Assembly (NCBI GenBank): GCA_965215845.1 | Contig: CBDCEL010000003.1 | Span: forward strand, 372,001-436,000 | DNA length: 64,000 nt | Direction of reading: 5' to 3' | Origin: Aurantibacter_A sp965215845 | GTDB lineage: Bacteria; Bacteroidota; Bacteroidia; Flavobacteriales; Flavobacteriaceae | In this document: positions 51,377 through 59,645 of the stretch, piece after piece | Layout: each line of letters opens with the position of its first letter | How positions within the stretch are numbered: position 1 is the stretch's first letter | Translations under genes and position numbers: made by a program | The notes under the pieces: model-generated | The model's database searches: none | Seen by the model: the letters and a program-made list of their open reading frames with translations, nothing else | What the model was told of the DNA's origin: nothing

Positions 51377-52474
51377 ATGAATATGAAAATCCCGATTAAG
51401 TTTACCTTTCTTTTTTTGGCGCTCGGTTTCCTTAATTCCTGTGGAAATGCAGATGACGATGTGAATTTTCAGCTCAATTTCGGCGAAGGATTGGGCAAGG
51501 GAAAACCTGTAGACGCTTGTTTAAACCTGGGAGAAAGCGATTTGGTACTCTCCATCCAAGAGGAGTTTACAACGCTGCCAGGAAAAATATCAATACTTTT
51601 TAAAGTTTCGGACACAGACGGAAATCCGGTACCCGGACTTTCGGCCGACAAGTTTACCATTTACGAACAGGGCAGAAACGACGACTGTTTCAACACTATT
51701 TCGGCCTCTGAATCAAAAGCCCGAATTTCGCCGAACTCGCAAATATTCAGCAACAATACGCTGCTTGTACTCGATTTGAGCAATAGTGTACTGAGCAGTA
51801 GTTTGAATGAACTGAAGACGGCCTCGGTAAGTTTCGTGAACAATGTGATGCCCGATGTTGAAAACGAATCGGTCAAAATGGGTATTTACTGGTTCGACGG
51901 TGAGGATGAACTTCATCTATTGAACGACCTTACTTCTTCAAAGAACGAACTCATCACCGCCATTGAAGGAATTACGGATGATATAAGCAATGACCCGTCT
52001 ACCGATCTGTACGGGGCGGTCATCAAATCGACCGATCTGGCAAGTCAATTGCTCGCTGCGGGCACACAAGGGGGCAAGATTGGTGCGGCATCAGTGGTGA
52101 TCTTTACCGATGGCACGGACCAAGCCTCGCGTTATACCGAAGCCGCCGCGCTACAAAAAGTAAGTGCCGCCGATCCCAATATTTCATTTTTCAGCATCGG
52201 ATTGGGCGCTGAAATCGACACCCAGGTTTTAACCGATATCGGAAAGACCTTCAGCGTTTTTGCCGGCAATAAGGAGGAACTGGAAACCACTTTTAACGAA
52301 ATTTCGCAACGTGTCTCGGAAAGGGCGAATAGTTTCTATCTCTTCGAATATTGCACCCCAAAACGTGACGGCAGCGGGGTCAACAATTTGGCCATACAAG
52401 TGGTCGATGGCAGCAGGCAAGGCGCAGTACAGACCAAATTCGACGCCACCGGCTTCAGCGCAGGCTGCGAATAG
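51377..52474 (+). CDS. VWA-domain lipoprotein
   Basis: A 365-residue lipoprotein (lipobox LGFLNSCGNADDD, Cys about 22). Residues about 125-330 form a von Willebrand A domain with a MIDAS: LLVLDLSNSVLSSS (DxSxS), a Thr around STDLYGAV and VVIFTDGTDQASRYTEAA. An N-terminal linker and a short Ig-like segment (GNPVPGLSADKFTIYEQG) precede it. VWA proteins bind partners through a divalent metal. The gene ends in a clear terminator and stands alone. Confidence 0.9.
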   Translation: MNMKIPIKFTFLFLALGFLNSCGNADDDVNFQLNFGEGLGKGKPVDACLNLGESDLVLSIQEEFTTLPGKISILFKVSDTDGNPVPGLSADKFTIYEQGRNDDCFNTISASESKARISPNSQIFSNNTLLVLDLSNSVLSSSLNELKTASVSFVNNVMPDVENESVKMGIYWFDGEDELHLLNDLTSSKNELITAIEGITDDISNDPSTDLYGAVIKSTDLASQLLAAGTQGGKIGAASVVIFTDGTDQASRYTEAAALQKVSAADPNISFFSIGLGAEIDTQVLTDIGKTFSVFAGNKEELETTFNEISQRVSERANSFYLFEYCTPKRDGSGVNNLAIQVVDGSRQGAVQTKFDATGFSAGCE

Positions 52475-52495
52475 TCTAAAAAAACATGTATTACA

Positions 52496-52525
52496 GGGAG
52501 AAGCTGACCGTTTCTCCCTTTTTTT
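52496..52525 (+). terminator. Terminator of VWA gene
   Basis: GGGAGAA (52496-52502) pairs with TTCTCCC (52512-52518) and is followed by seven T residues. Confidence 0.88.
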
Positions 52526-52673
52526 ATGCAATTCATCCAATATTTACAATACTCGGTAGGGAATGCCATGCAATAGTTGTTACTTTACAAACTACCCCAA
52601 GAAAATATCGACCACCTACATCCTTAGGACTGCTATTGTTGTTGAACCTTGTTCGCCCCAGGCGGACATAAAA

Positions 52674-52850
52674 ATGAAAATTATGGATGTATTTAACTCA
52701 ATTATCTCGAACACCTCTTTACAGGGAATGCCGAAATGGTTCAAAGCCACTTCGTTGCTTCTTTTTTCAATTATCGTATCACTGTTGATCACAACATTGG
52801 TTATGTTGGTCATTTATGGCCCACATATGGTCATCAGGTTCGGGTACTAG
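52674..52850 (+). CDS. 58-residue membrane protein, paralogue of downstream copy
   Basis: A 58-residue protein from ATG 52674 (MKIMDVFNSIISNTSLQGMP) with one membrane helix (SLLLFSIIVSLLITTLVMLV) and a Pro/His-rich end. The protein at 52965-53141 is also 58 residues and matches gap-free at 16 of 58 positions, including IIxN, L16, M19 and FxxI in the helix. Conservation of length and pattern between the two supports both as real genes. Not in a known family; a terminator hairpin lies between them. Confidence 0.65.
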   Translation: MKIMDVFNSIISNTSLQGMPKWFKATSLLLFSIIVSLLITTLVMLVIYGPHMVIRFGY

Positions 52851-52870
52851 TAAGAAAAATTAAGGTATTA

Positions 52871-52904
52871 AAAAAGGCACCCCTGTTTTCAGGGGTGCCT
52901 TTTT
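52871..52904 (+). terminator. Hairpin terminator between two small membrane-protein genes
   Basis: AAAAAGGCACCCCTG pairs perfectly with CAGGGGTGCCTTTTT around TTTT. It ends the first small gene. Confidence 0.9.
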
Positions 52905-52964
52905 CACTTCCCATAGCGATGTTTTCCTTTGACTTCCATAGTAATTTAGCTCTGTAATTAAACT

Positions 52965-53141
52965 ATGGAAATTATGAAAACGATCAACTACATTATTCAG
53001 AATAGCGCTTTGGGCCTTATGGCCAATTCGTACAGGTACGCCATAATCTCATTGTTTGCGGGGATTACCATAACAGCAATTTCATTATTGGTCTTTATAT
53101 TGAACAATGCCGACTATGTCAATGCACAGTTCAACTTTTAA
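52965..53141 (+). CDS. 58-residue membrane protein, second paralogue
   Basis: From ATG 52965 (or 52974, giving 55 residues): MEIMKTINYIIQNSALGLMA, then a membrane helix (ISLFAGITITAISLLVFIL) and NNADYVNAQFNF. It is the gapless paralogue of 52674-52850. The M-x-I-M-x(3)-N-x-I-I-x-N start is shared. It ends 3 bp from the stop of the convergent M14 gene. Function unknown; similar single-helix proteins often sit in membrane complexes. Confidence 0.65.
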   Translation: MEIMKTINYIIQNSALGLMANSYRYAIISLFAGITITAISLLVFILNNADYVNAQFNF

Positions 53142-53144
53142 GGC

Positions 53145-54614
53145 TTACCTATAAATCATTGCATTTTTGAAATCGGTCTTACCCGATTCCAAATCGATTA
53201 GAAAACCATTGATGACGGCATACTTCACAACCCCATCTTTTTCAAGTAAAAAGGTGGGGTTAACTCCTACTTCGATATTGAAATCAGGAAGTTCGTATTT
53301 TATACCGATCAAATGAATCGGAATCTGTGAAGACTGCTCCTCGGGAGAGATTTTCTCCATCCTCACATAGGTGTAACCGGCTTTTAAGATAGGTATCAAA
53401 TCTTCGGCCAAGGCTTTAAACTGCTCTTGGCCCCTTATGGTTTCAGGATGTACCTTACCCTCCCTAATTTTATATCCGGAGGCATCGAAAGTCTCATAAC
53501 CATAGTAGGTAGAAAGATCTCCTTGGTCTATAATGCGGCTACTGTACCAAAAATCGTTGTTTCCTTCCTTATCGACCTCCAAACGATTCATGCCGATATC
53601 GATAATATACGCTTTCCCCAAAAGTTCATAGGTCGCGTTTTCGATTTTTAGATCGAAGAGTTTTCGATCGTTTCCGGGAATTGTTTCATAATCTTCCAGA
53701 GGAATATCTTTGTAGTTTTCCTTTGCTATCGTATAAATAGCTGACAATATAGACACATAATTCAATTTTCGAATTTCCTGTTTTTCGCGATCGTCGGCAT
53801 AGCCCCCAGATTCTATGAGAATGGTATTCGTACCCCATTTCTGAATGTTGTCGCCAAATGCGCGGGGTTCAAAATCATCATTGTACCGACCCACTTGCCC
53901 CGGAGCATATTTCTGTAAAATGTGGTTCATGAATACGATTACCTTCATCGCATTGCCCCGACCCTCATTGACTTCCTTTTCATAATTGTAGGCCGGTGCC
54001 AAATAAGAAATCGTGGCCGGTTTTTCGGTTCGCTCCGCATTGTAATATCGGCTTTGGTCATGAAGGTTGAATCCGAAATCGGCATCCAAACTATCGCGCA
54101 CGCGTTTTAGGGTCTGCCCCTCTGGCGACTGCAATCGCAATGCATCCCGATTAATGTCGATGCCCAAAAGATTACGACGCTGAAAGCGTTCGGCGCCATC
54201 AGGGTTCAACATTGGGAGAAAATGTATCGTCAGATTACTGAGTATCGCTTCCTTTTCGTCTTGAAAATCCTCGCTTTGCAAAAAATTGAAAATGTCGAAA
54301 ATGGCCTGTGTGGCGGTAGGTTCATCACCGTGCATTTGTGACCATAGAAAGACATCGGTTTCGCCCGATCCAATACTGATGAGCGACAAAGTGCGCCCCT
54401 CAATGGATCGCCCTACGGTTTTAACGGTAAAACGCGAATCGGATTTCAATTTGTGCAACAAAGGTTGTATCTCATGATGTTTGATGCGCCTTTTGACCAA
54501 ACTTGGCTCTTTGAACTTTTCGTAGGTTTCGTAGAGTGATTCCGTAATGTCACCATCTTGAGCAAATCCGAAAAAGGAAAACGCAAGAAACAAGGGTAAA
54601 AGTTTGATTTTCAT
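53145..54614 (-). CDS. M14-family zinc carboxypeptidase, exported
   Basis: About 489 residues from Met 54614, chosen because MKIKLLPLFLAFSFFGFAQ is a signal peptide; a longer in-frame leader is unrelated. The zinc site is SQMHGDEPTATQAIFDIF (HxxE) plus the later His in FGFNLHDQSRYYN. The substrate Arg/Asn pair is in NPDGAERFQRRNLLGIDINRDA. The likely catalytic Glu lies in NTILIESGGYADD. It would trim C-terminal residues from peptides in the periplasm or outside. Alone in its transcription unit. Confidence 0.9.
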   Translation of the reverse strand: MKIKLLPLFLAFSFFGFAQDGDITESLYETYEKFKEPSLVKRRIKHHEIQPLLHKLKSDSRFTVKTVGRSIEGRTLSLISIGSGETDVFLWSQMHGDEPTATQAIFDIFNFLQSEDFQDEKEAILSNLTIHFLPMLNPDGAERFQRRNLLGIDINRDALRLQSPEGQTLKRVRDSLDADFGFNLHDQSRYYNAERTEKPATISYLAPAYNYEKEVNEGRGNAMKVIVFMNHILQKYAPGQVGRYNDDFEPRAFGDNIQKWGTNTILIESGGYADDREKQEIRKLNYVSILSAIYTIAKENYKDIPLEDYETIPGNDRKLFDLKIENATYELLGKAYIIDIGMNRLEVDKEGNNDFWYSSRIIDQGDLSTYYGYETFDASGYKIREGKVHPETIRGQEQFKALAEDLIPILKAGYTYVRMEKISPEEQSSQIPIHLIGIKYELPDFNIEVGVNPTFLLEKDGVVKYAVINGFLIDLESGKTDFKNAMIYR

Positions 54615-54722
54615 ATATTTGAATTGATTAAGAATTTTCAAGGCAATCCCCTCCGTCCCCGACGAAAATGTCGAGGCCACCTCCCCTTGCCTAAGGGAAG
54701 GAGCCATAGCGCAAAGGAGATT

Positions 54723-55397
54723 TCATCGTTCATTGCTCGTATTTGGCAACGGTTTGAACTGCATTTTTTTTGTGGCCTTTCGTACTTTTTCCATGAAATC
54801 CTCTCCGGGATCAGTTTTTTCAGTACGGTAACCGTCATCTTTTTCAAGCCATAGTTCATGGCCTTCAAAAAGCGTATACTCATAATGGCCAATAAGATAT
54901 TCTATATCATACTTATTGGCCAGGTACTCGACAAGCCAAATATTTGCCTTCAATTGTTCTTGGGTAAGCGGTAAATCTTCCGTTCCGCCAATGTTCTCTA
55001 CACCTATGGCACAATGGTTCAAACCGATTACATGGCGGGCCATGGTTGTCTCTGGCATTAGGCGATAAATGGTGCCGTCTCGGTCGACCATGAACTGTGA
55101 GGAAACATTCAGCGCCCCGGCTCCGCTGATATCGGGTCGGGTGTTTGACAAAGTGGCCCCCTTGAAAAATTCGAACGATTCTTCAAAAGTTGGAATGACC
55201 GTCCAGTGCAAAACGATTATCTTGGGATCAATGGTCGGCGCATCTTTTGTAATACCATAGTGCTCTTCAAGATATTGTAAGGTCAATGCGGCCCGCTGGT
55301 CATCAAATTCAATGGGCCTATCAACGATCTTTTTTGATGCCGAACAGCCACTCAAAAAAATAACAAGGGTGAATACAATGAATTTTGTCCTTATCAA
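54723..55397 (-). CDS. N-acetylmuramoyl-L-alanine amidase, lipoprotein (Amidase_2)
   Basis: A 224-residue lipoprotein (signal MIRTKFIVFTLVIFLSGC, Cys 18). The Amidase_2 zinc site is formed by IIVLHWTVIP (His), ARHVIGLNHCAIGVEN (His plus Glu) and IGHYEYTLFEG, with KTDPGEDFMEKV near the end as the typical DPG motif. It cuts the amide bond between muramic acid and peptide in peptidoglycan. It is read 10 bp after the DinB gene and is part of a cell-envelope gene set. Confidence 0.92.
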   Translation of the reverse strand: MIRTKFIVFTLVIFLSGCSASKKIVDRPIEFDDQRAALTLQYLEEHYGITKDAPTIDPKIIVLHWTVIPTFEESFEFFKGATLSNTRPDISGAGALNVSSQFMVDRDGTIYRLMPETTMARHVIGLNHCAIGVENIGGTEDLPLTQEQLKANIWLVEYLANKYDIEYLIGHYEYTLFEGHELWLEKDDGYRTEKTDPGEDFMEKVRKATKKMQFKPLPNTSNER

Positions 55398-55407
55398 TTT
55401 CCCCGAT

Positions 55408-55854
55408 TTAATTGTCTAGCAATCGTCTATGATAATTGAGTTGCCCCAAGTGATACGTCAAATGCGTGACCAAATGCAACAAAAAATACCCCGTGGTAGT
55501 GGGTTCTTTGTACACCTCAAGGGGATAGACTTTTTCCAAATCGGCAGGTGTTAGATGGGCCAATGTTCGATCGACGGTTTCAATGGTCTCACCGATCATC
55601 CGCATCAAATCCTCCCTGGGAACGTCTTTATTGGCAAACTCCCCCGGTCGGTCTCGCACATAACCGGTATTCCCAAGTCCGGCTCCGATATATGCATTTA
55701 AATTGCCGACCATGTGCAAACAAAGATTACCGCCACAATTGATGATGTCTTTGTCGACTCGCCAAAGATTCGATTCATTTTGATATGATTCGATCTCTGT
55801 CTTGAGTTTGTTCAATTCCCGTTTATAAATCTTTCGCAGTGTATCAATAATCAT
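55408..55854 (-). CDS. DinB-like protein (DUF1572 type)
   Basis: A 148-residue four-helix protein with the DinB metal-binding pattern: His in NLCLHMVGNLNAYIG and two His in HLVTHLTYHLGQLNYHRRLL, plus VDRTLAHLTPADLEKVYPL. DinB proteins bind a metal and may transfer or hydrolyse thiol-containing compounds. No specific function is known. It sits between the 3D-domain gene (9 bp) and the amidase gene (10 bp), so the three form one operon. Confidence 0.85.
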   Translation of the reverse strand: MIIDTLRKIYKRELNKLKTEIESYQNESNLWRVDKDIINCGGNLCLHMVGNLNAYIGAGLGNTGYVRDRPGEFANKDVPREDLMRMIGETIETVDRTLAHLTPADLEKVYPLEVYKEPTTTGYFLLHLVTHLTYHLGQLNYHRRLLDN

Positions 55855-55863
55855 TACCGTATG

Positions 55864-56295
55864 TTATTCAGTGGTTGCTTCCTCCTTTTCGATGGCATAT
55901 TCTATCCGTAATTTTTTCTGCCCCCATTCCTTTGCTTTTTTTACATCGGTACCCATATAAACATCGATACGTTTTTTGTAACGTGCGTTCATTTTGTCCA
56001 GGACCAAGTAGATTCCAGGCAGCCCCTCGATTTTGACCTTTGTATTATGGTCAAGTCCGAGAGCGATCAAATCACGTGAAACAGCAATGCACTTCATTCC
56101 GGGTTTCAAGGTATCGCCCCAAGCCGCCAAGTTCGGTATTCCATCAGTCTGTGAGGGTACCGAGTTAAAGGCCGAGACTTTGACATCAAGGACCTTCCAT
56201 TCGTATTTATCCTCTTCCTTTTCCATTTTGCAGGCACCCAACAAAATGGTCAAAATCAGAGCAGAATTTAACACCCCAATGCGTATCGACGACAT
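55864..56295 (-). CDS. 3D-domain lipoprotein
   Basis: A 143-residue lipoprotein (signal ending ALILTILLGACKM, Cys about 22). The 3D (Asp-Asp-Asp) double-psi beta-barrel is seen in AFNSVPSQTDG, LAAWGDTLKPGMKCIAVSRDL and IYLVLDKMNARYKKRIDVYMG. Related domains in MltA-like lytic transglycosylases cut peptidoglycan. It heads the three-gene operon with the DinB protein and the amidase. Confidence 0.85.
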   Translation of the reverse strand: MSSIRIGVLNSALILTILLGACKMEKEEDKYEWKVLDVKVSAFNSVPSQTDGIPNLAAWGDTLKPGMKCIAVSRDLIALGLDHNTKVKIEGLPGIYLVLDKMNARYKKRIDVYMGTDVKKAKEWGQKKLRIEYAIEKEEATTE

Positions 56296-56344
56296 ATGTT
56301 TATCTTAGCCCTCGAAAGGTACAATAAATTCATCTCCATCCCTT

Positions 56345-57679
56345 ATGAAAATATTCAAACGAGTCTTGTTGTTGCTGTTGATCGTCATTGGCGGGGCAAT
56401 AATCTACAATTACCCAAAGCTCAACATCATTTCAGGTTTTGCGGCAAAGAATATGGCCTCCTCGGTATTCATTGCAAATCGGGAAGCCGAATCCGTAATC
56501 GAAAATGATCACAATGTGCCCTTGGTCGAATTGGCAGATACAAAAGTTGATGCGGTCGATCGATCGGCTTCGGCCACCGTATACGGAATGATGGAGCGTG
56601 AAGCTATTTTCAGGGATGGATTGGGCGCCGTATTGATCAACGAGGATTATGACCCCGCTGCCTTGAAACTGCGGCCTACCCGCACACGCGTGGCAGACAC
56701 GCTTCCTTTTCCCTACGGAAGTCTTCCGCAAAAGGATACCATTTTTGCGAATGTCGATTACGATTTGTTGGAAGCCGCAATAGATGGTGCTTTTGCAAAT
56801 GAAGAAGTTCAAAAAACCAGAACGGCCCTAGTGGTCTACAAAGATCAAATCATCGCGGAGCGCTATCTAGAAGGGTTCGATCAGGAGACCCCGATTTTAG
56901 GTTGGTCGATGACCAAAAGTATTCTGGCCACTTTATATGGTATTTTGGAATATCAGGGCAAAATCGATGTCAACTCAAATGCCCCCATCGAATCATGGCA
57001 AAATGATGAGCGAAAAAATATCACGTTGAACCATTTATTGCGGATGCAAAGCGGTTTGGCCTGGGATGAGGATTACTCCGGAATTTCGGATGTCACGAAA
57101 ATGCTTTTTTTGGATCCGGATATGACCATCGCCCAAATGAACAAAGAGGCCTTGGCCGCACCGACCAAAATCTGGAACTACTCTTCAGGAACATCGAATC
57201 TTTTATCGGGAATATTGCGAATGCAATTCAAGACCCATCAAGAATATCTCGACTATCCGTATTCGGCCCTAGTCGATAAAATAGGAATGCACTCCATGTT
57301 GATCGAAGCAGACATGGCCGGAAATTATGTGGGATCTTCATATGCATGGGCTTCAACGCGAGACTGGGCGAAATTCGGACTCCTCTATCTACACAGGGGC
57401 AATTGGAACGGTGAGCGGTTGTTCGCACCCGAATGGGTCGATTACATATCAAAACCAACCGAACATTCCGATGGAAAATACGGGGCCCATTTTTGGCTGA
57501 ACGCCCACGGAAAATATCCTGATGTTCCAAAAGACCTATTTTCTGCCAATGGATATCAGGGCCAGTACGTTTTTGTAATCCCGTCGAAAGATTTGGTCAT
57601 CGTACGTACCGGCTTGGGCGAGGAACCCGACTTCGACGCCAACGGTTTTTTGGGAGCGGTTGTTGCCGCCATCAAATAA
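56345..57679 (+). CDS. Membrane-anchored serine hydrolase, beta-lactamase/6-aminohexanoate hydrolase-like
   Basis: A 444-residue protein with an N-terminal membrane anchor or uncleaved signal (VLLLLLIVIGGAIIYNY). The active-site SxxK is SMTK at residues 189-192, with a YSS-type second motif in WNYSSGTSNLLSG and a Gly-rich third region (HSDGKYGAHFWLN). Members are esterases, 6-aminohexanoate-dimer hydrolases or PBP-like proteins. It is divergent from the 3D-domain operon by 49 bp and convergent with the M23 gene. Confidence 0.87.
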   Translation: MKIFKRVLLLLLIVIGGAIIYNYPKLNIISGFAAKNMASSVFIANREAESVIENDHNVPLVELADTKVDAVDRSASATVYGMMEREAIFRDGLGAVLINEDYDPAALKLRPTRTRVADTLPFPYGSLPQKDTIFANVDYDLLEAAIDGAFANEEVQKTRTALVVYKDQIIAERYLEGFDQETPILGWSMTKSILATLYGILEYQGKIDVNSNAPIESWQNDERKNITLNHLLRMQSGLAWDEDYSGISDVTKMLFLDPDMTIAQMNKEALAAPTKIWNYSSGTSNLLSGILRMQFKTHQEYLDYPYSALVDKIGMHSMLIEADMAGNYVGSSYAWASTRDWAKFGLLYLHRGNWNGERLFAPEWVDYISKPTEHSDGKYGAHFWLNAHGKYPDVPKDLFSANGYQGQYVFVIPSKDLVIVRTGLGEEPDFDANGFLGAVVAAIK

Positions 57680-57682
57680 TGC

Positions 57683-58276
57683 CTACCGATTTGCATTTAT
57701 GAACCGCGTTGGGTCTAAGTAGCCTTCGGTATTCGTTGAATAGCCTTGCCCCAATGGCATGTTCGGTCGAGACCTAATTTCTAGATGCAGATGGGCCAAA
57801 TATTGTTCGTTGGCATTTCCTATGGTACCTATCGCCTCTCCCTTTTCCACGATCTGGCCCAAAACGACCAAGATTTCATTGCAGTGGGCATACAATGATT
57901 CTACCTGTGAACCCTTTTGAGGATAGTGCACAATGCGGATTATATTGCCCCATCCACCACCTACATCTTCAGCGAATGCAACTTTACCGCTGGCGATACT
58001 GTATATCGTATCGCCCAAATCGGAATTTCCACCGCCAATACCATTCCAATCGTCACCCAAATGGTTGTTCTCGCCAAAAGGTTGGGCATTGTAATAACCC
58101 TTCCCGTCCGGTTTGCCAACAGGAAAATCAAAGCCCAATGCTTGAGGTATTGATTCTTCCTGTTCAATAGGCCCAGTGGTAACGCGAGAATCGGTTTTTT
58201 TGCCTTCCCCAACCCTTTCAAAACAGCTCACTTGCAATACCGCGGCCAGAACTAAAAAAATGACTTTTAAATTCAT
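57683..58276 (-). CDS. M23 family metallopeptidase lipoprotein
   Basis: About 197 residues from Met 58276 (lipoprotein signal MNLKVIFLVLAAVLQVSC). The LytM/M23 fold has HLGDDWNG (HxxxD), IYSIASGKVAFAED, and HLHLEIR (HxH) near the end, all needed for zinc. It would cut peptide cross-links in peptidoglycan. An alternative longer start at 58339 lacks a good signal. Convergent with the serine hydrolase gene with 3 bp between. Confidence 0.88.
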   Translation of the reverse strand: MNLKVIFLVLAAVLQVSCFERVGEGKKTDSRVTTGPIEQEESIPQALGFDFPVGKPDGKGYYNAQPFGENNHLGDDWNGIGGGNSDLGDTIYSIASGKVAFAEDVGGGWGNIIRIVHYPQKGSQVESLYAHCNEILVVLGQIVEKGEAIGTIGNANEQYLAHLHLEIRSRPNMPLGQGYSTNTEGYLDPTRFINANR

Positions 58277-58668
58277 CTGATAAAAACGGACGATTATCCT
58301 GTTTGTTGGAACTGGTATCCAAGTACTTTTATTGTCCATTTCACGTCAAATAACACAAAAGGGAGATTTGACAACAAAAAAGTACCACTTCACAACAATA
58401 ATTTAGAAACTACGCTAGATGATGGTAAGTTTACTATGTAATTAAAACGGAGTTAATTTTTTCATTTTCATATAGTGTTCTCGTAAAAGAGTCCTTTCCA
58501 AACAGAAAGGGCTCTTTTTAGTTGGTGAAACTCCGTTTTGAGAAGTGAAGCGCATTCAAAGCGGTAAGTTGAACAAACTCCGCTGAATAGCCAGATCTGT
58601 TTGCTTCTAATCAAAATAATCGGCCATAAAAATCCCATCAACCCAATAACGAGCAACCAATAACCAAA
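58277..58668. other. Intergenic region with hairpin
   Basis: No gene is supported in this 392-bp stretch. A hairpin at 58485-58518 (AAAAGAGTCCTTT with AAAGGGCTCTTTT, one G-T pair) is probably the terminator of menB on the minus strand or shared between strands. Confidence 0.6.
58485..58518 (-). terminator. Hairpin terminator near menB 3' end
   Basis: Arms AAAAGAGTCCTTT (58485-58497) and AAAGGGCTCTTTT (58506-58518) around an 8-nt loop, with T-runs on both strands. The nearest stop codon is menB at 58669, about 150 bp upstream. Confidence 0.65.
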
Positions 58669-59511
58669 TCAGGGTATCCACTTATTCTTGCCAAAGTTCG
58701 GCTTTCGTTTTTCCAAAAACGCATCGCGCCCTTCTTTGGCTTCATCGGTCATATAGGCCAGACGGGTGGCTTCGCCGGCGAACACCTGTTGCCCGACCAT
58801 ACCATCATCGGTAAGGTTCATGGCGAACTTGAGCATTTTTATTGAGGTCGGGCTTTTTGCCAAAATTTCTTGTGCCCATTCAAAGGCGGTATTCTCGAGT
58901 TCTTCATGCGGAATCACCGCATTCACCATTCCCATTTCGTAGGCTTCCTGGGCCGAATAGTTCCTCCCCAAAAAGAAAATCTCACGGGCCTTTTTCTGTC
59001 CGACCATTTTAGCCAAATACGCCGATCCATATCCTCCATCAAAGCTAGTCACATCGGCATCGGTCTGTTTGAAAATTGCATGTTCTTCACTCGCCAGGGT
59101 CAAATCGCAGACTACATGTAAACTATGACCACCACCTACGGCCCAACCCGGTACCACCGCAATAACGACCTTGGTCATAAAACGAATTAGGCGCTGTACC
59201 TCGAGAATATTCAAACGGTGCATACCATCATCACCCACATATCCCTGATGCCCTCGCGATTTCTGATCGCCACCACTGCAAAAGGCCCAGCCACCATCTT
59301 TCTTTGAGGGGCCCTCACCTGAAAGCAAGACCACGCCGATTGAGGTATCCTCCTGTGCATCATAAAATGCTTTATACAATTCACTGGTGGTCTTGGGCCT
59401 AAAGGCATTCCGAACCTCTGGGCGGTTAAAAGCGATTCGGGCGACCCCGTTGCACTTTTTATAGGTGATATCCTCAAATTCAATAGCAGTTTTCCAATCA
59501 ATGCTTTGCAT
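58669..59511 (-). CDS. menB: 1,4-dihydroxy-2-naphthoyl-CoA synthase (menaquinone synthesis)
   Basis: A 280-residue crotonase-fold enzyme that closes the naphthoate ring from o-succinylbenzoyl-CoA. Typical motifs are AFNRPEVRNAFRP, the GGWAFCSGGDQKSRG oxyanion region, VAVVPGWAVGGGHSLHVVCDLTLA, the catalytic Asp/Tyr region in DVTSFDGGYGSAYLAKMVGQKKAREIFFLGR, and the GRDAFLEKRKPNF C-terminus. Length matches E. coli MenB (285). It reads divergently from fhs; both starts lie in a 134-bp intergenic. Confidence 0.96.
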   Translation of the reverse strand: MQSIDWKTAIEFEDITYKKCNGVARIAFNRPEVRNAFRPKTTSELYKAFYDAQEDTSIGVVLLSGEGPSKKDGGWAFCSGGDQKSRGHQGYVGDDGMHRLNILEVQRLIRFMTKVVIAVVPGWAVGGGHSLHVVCDLTLASEEHAIFKQTDADVTSFDGGYGSAYLAKMVGQKKAREIFFLGRNYSAQEAYEMGMVNAVIPHEELENTAFEWAQEILAKSPTSIKMLKFAMNLTDDGMVGQQVFAGEATRLAYMTDEAKEGRDAFLEKRKPNFGKNKWIP

Positions 59512-59645
59512 GGTCTAAATTTTGAAGTACAAAGTAACGTAATTTTTGAAGTGTTGAAAAAATCACATCCGTCACGGGTCAATGATTTTCCATCGAAAAG
59601 ATTCCACAAATTCACTAGATTTAGATCTTCCATGAAATGCGCATT

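Noticed and set aside
52640..52673. CGCCCCAGGCGGACA resembling the inner IS1 repeat
   Set aside because: Short similarity only, no outer core; likely chance.
54630..54722. Hairpin-like CTCCCCTTG/AAGGGAAGGAG segment between M14 and amidase genes
   Set aside because: Imperfect and without a T-run; may be a dispersed repeat but a single copy here cannot show it.
58468..58656. 62-residue minus-strand ORF
   Set aside because: It spans the terminator hairpin and shows no conserved features.
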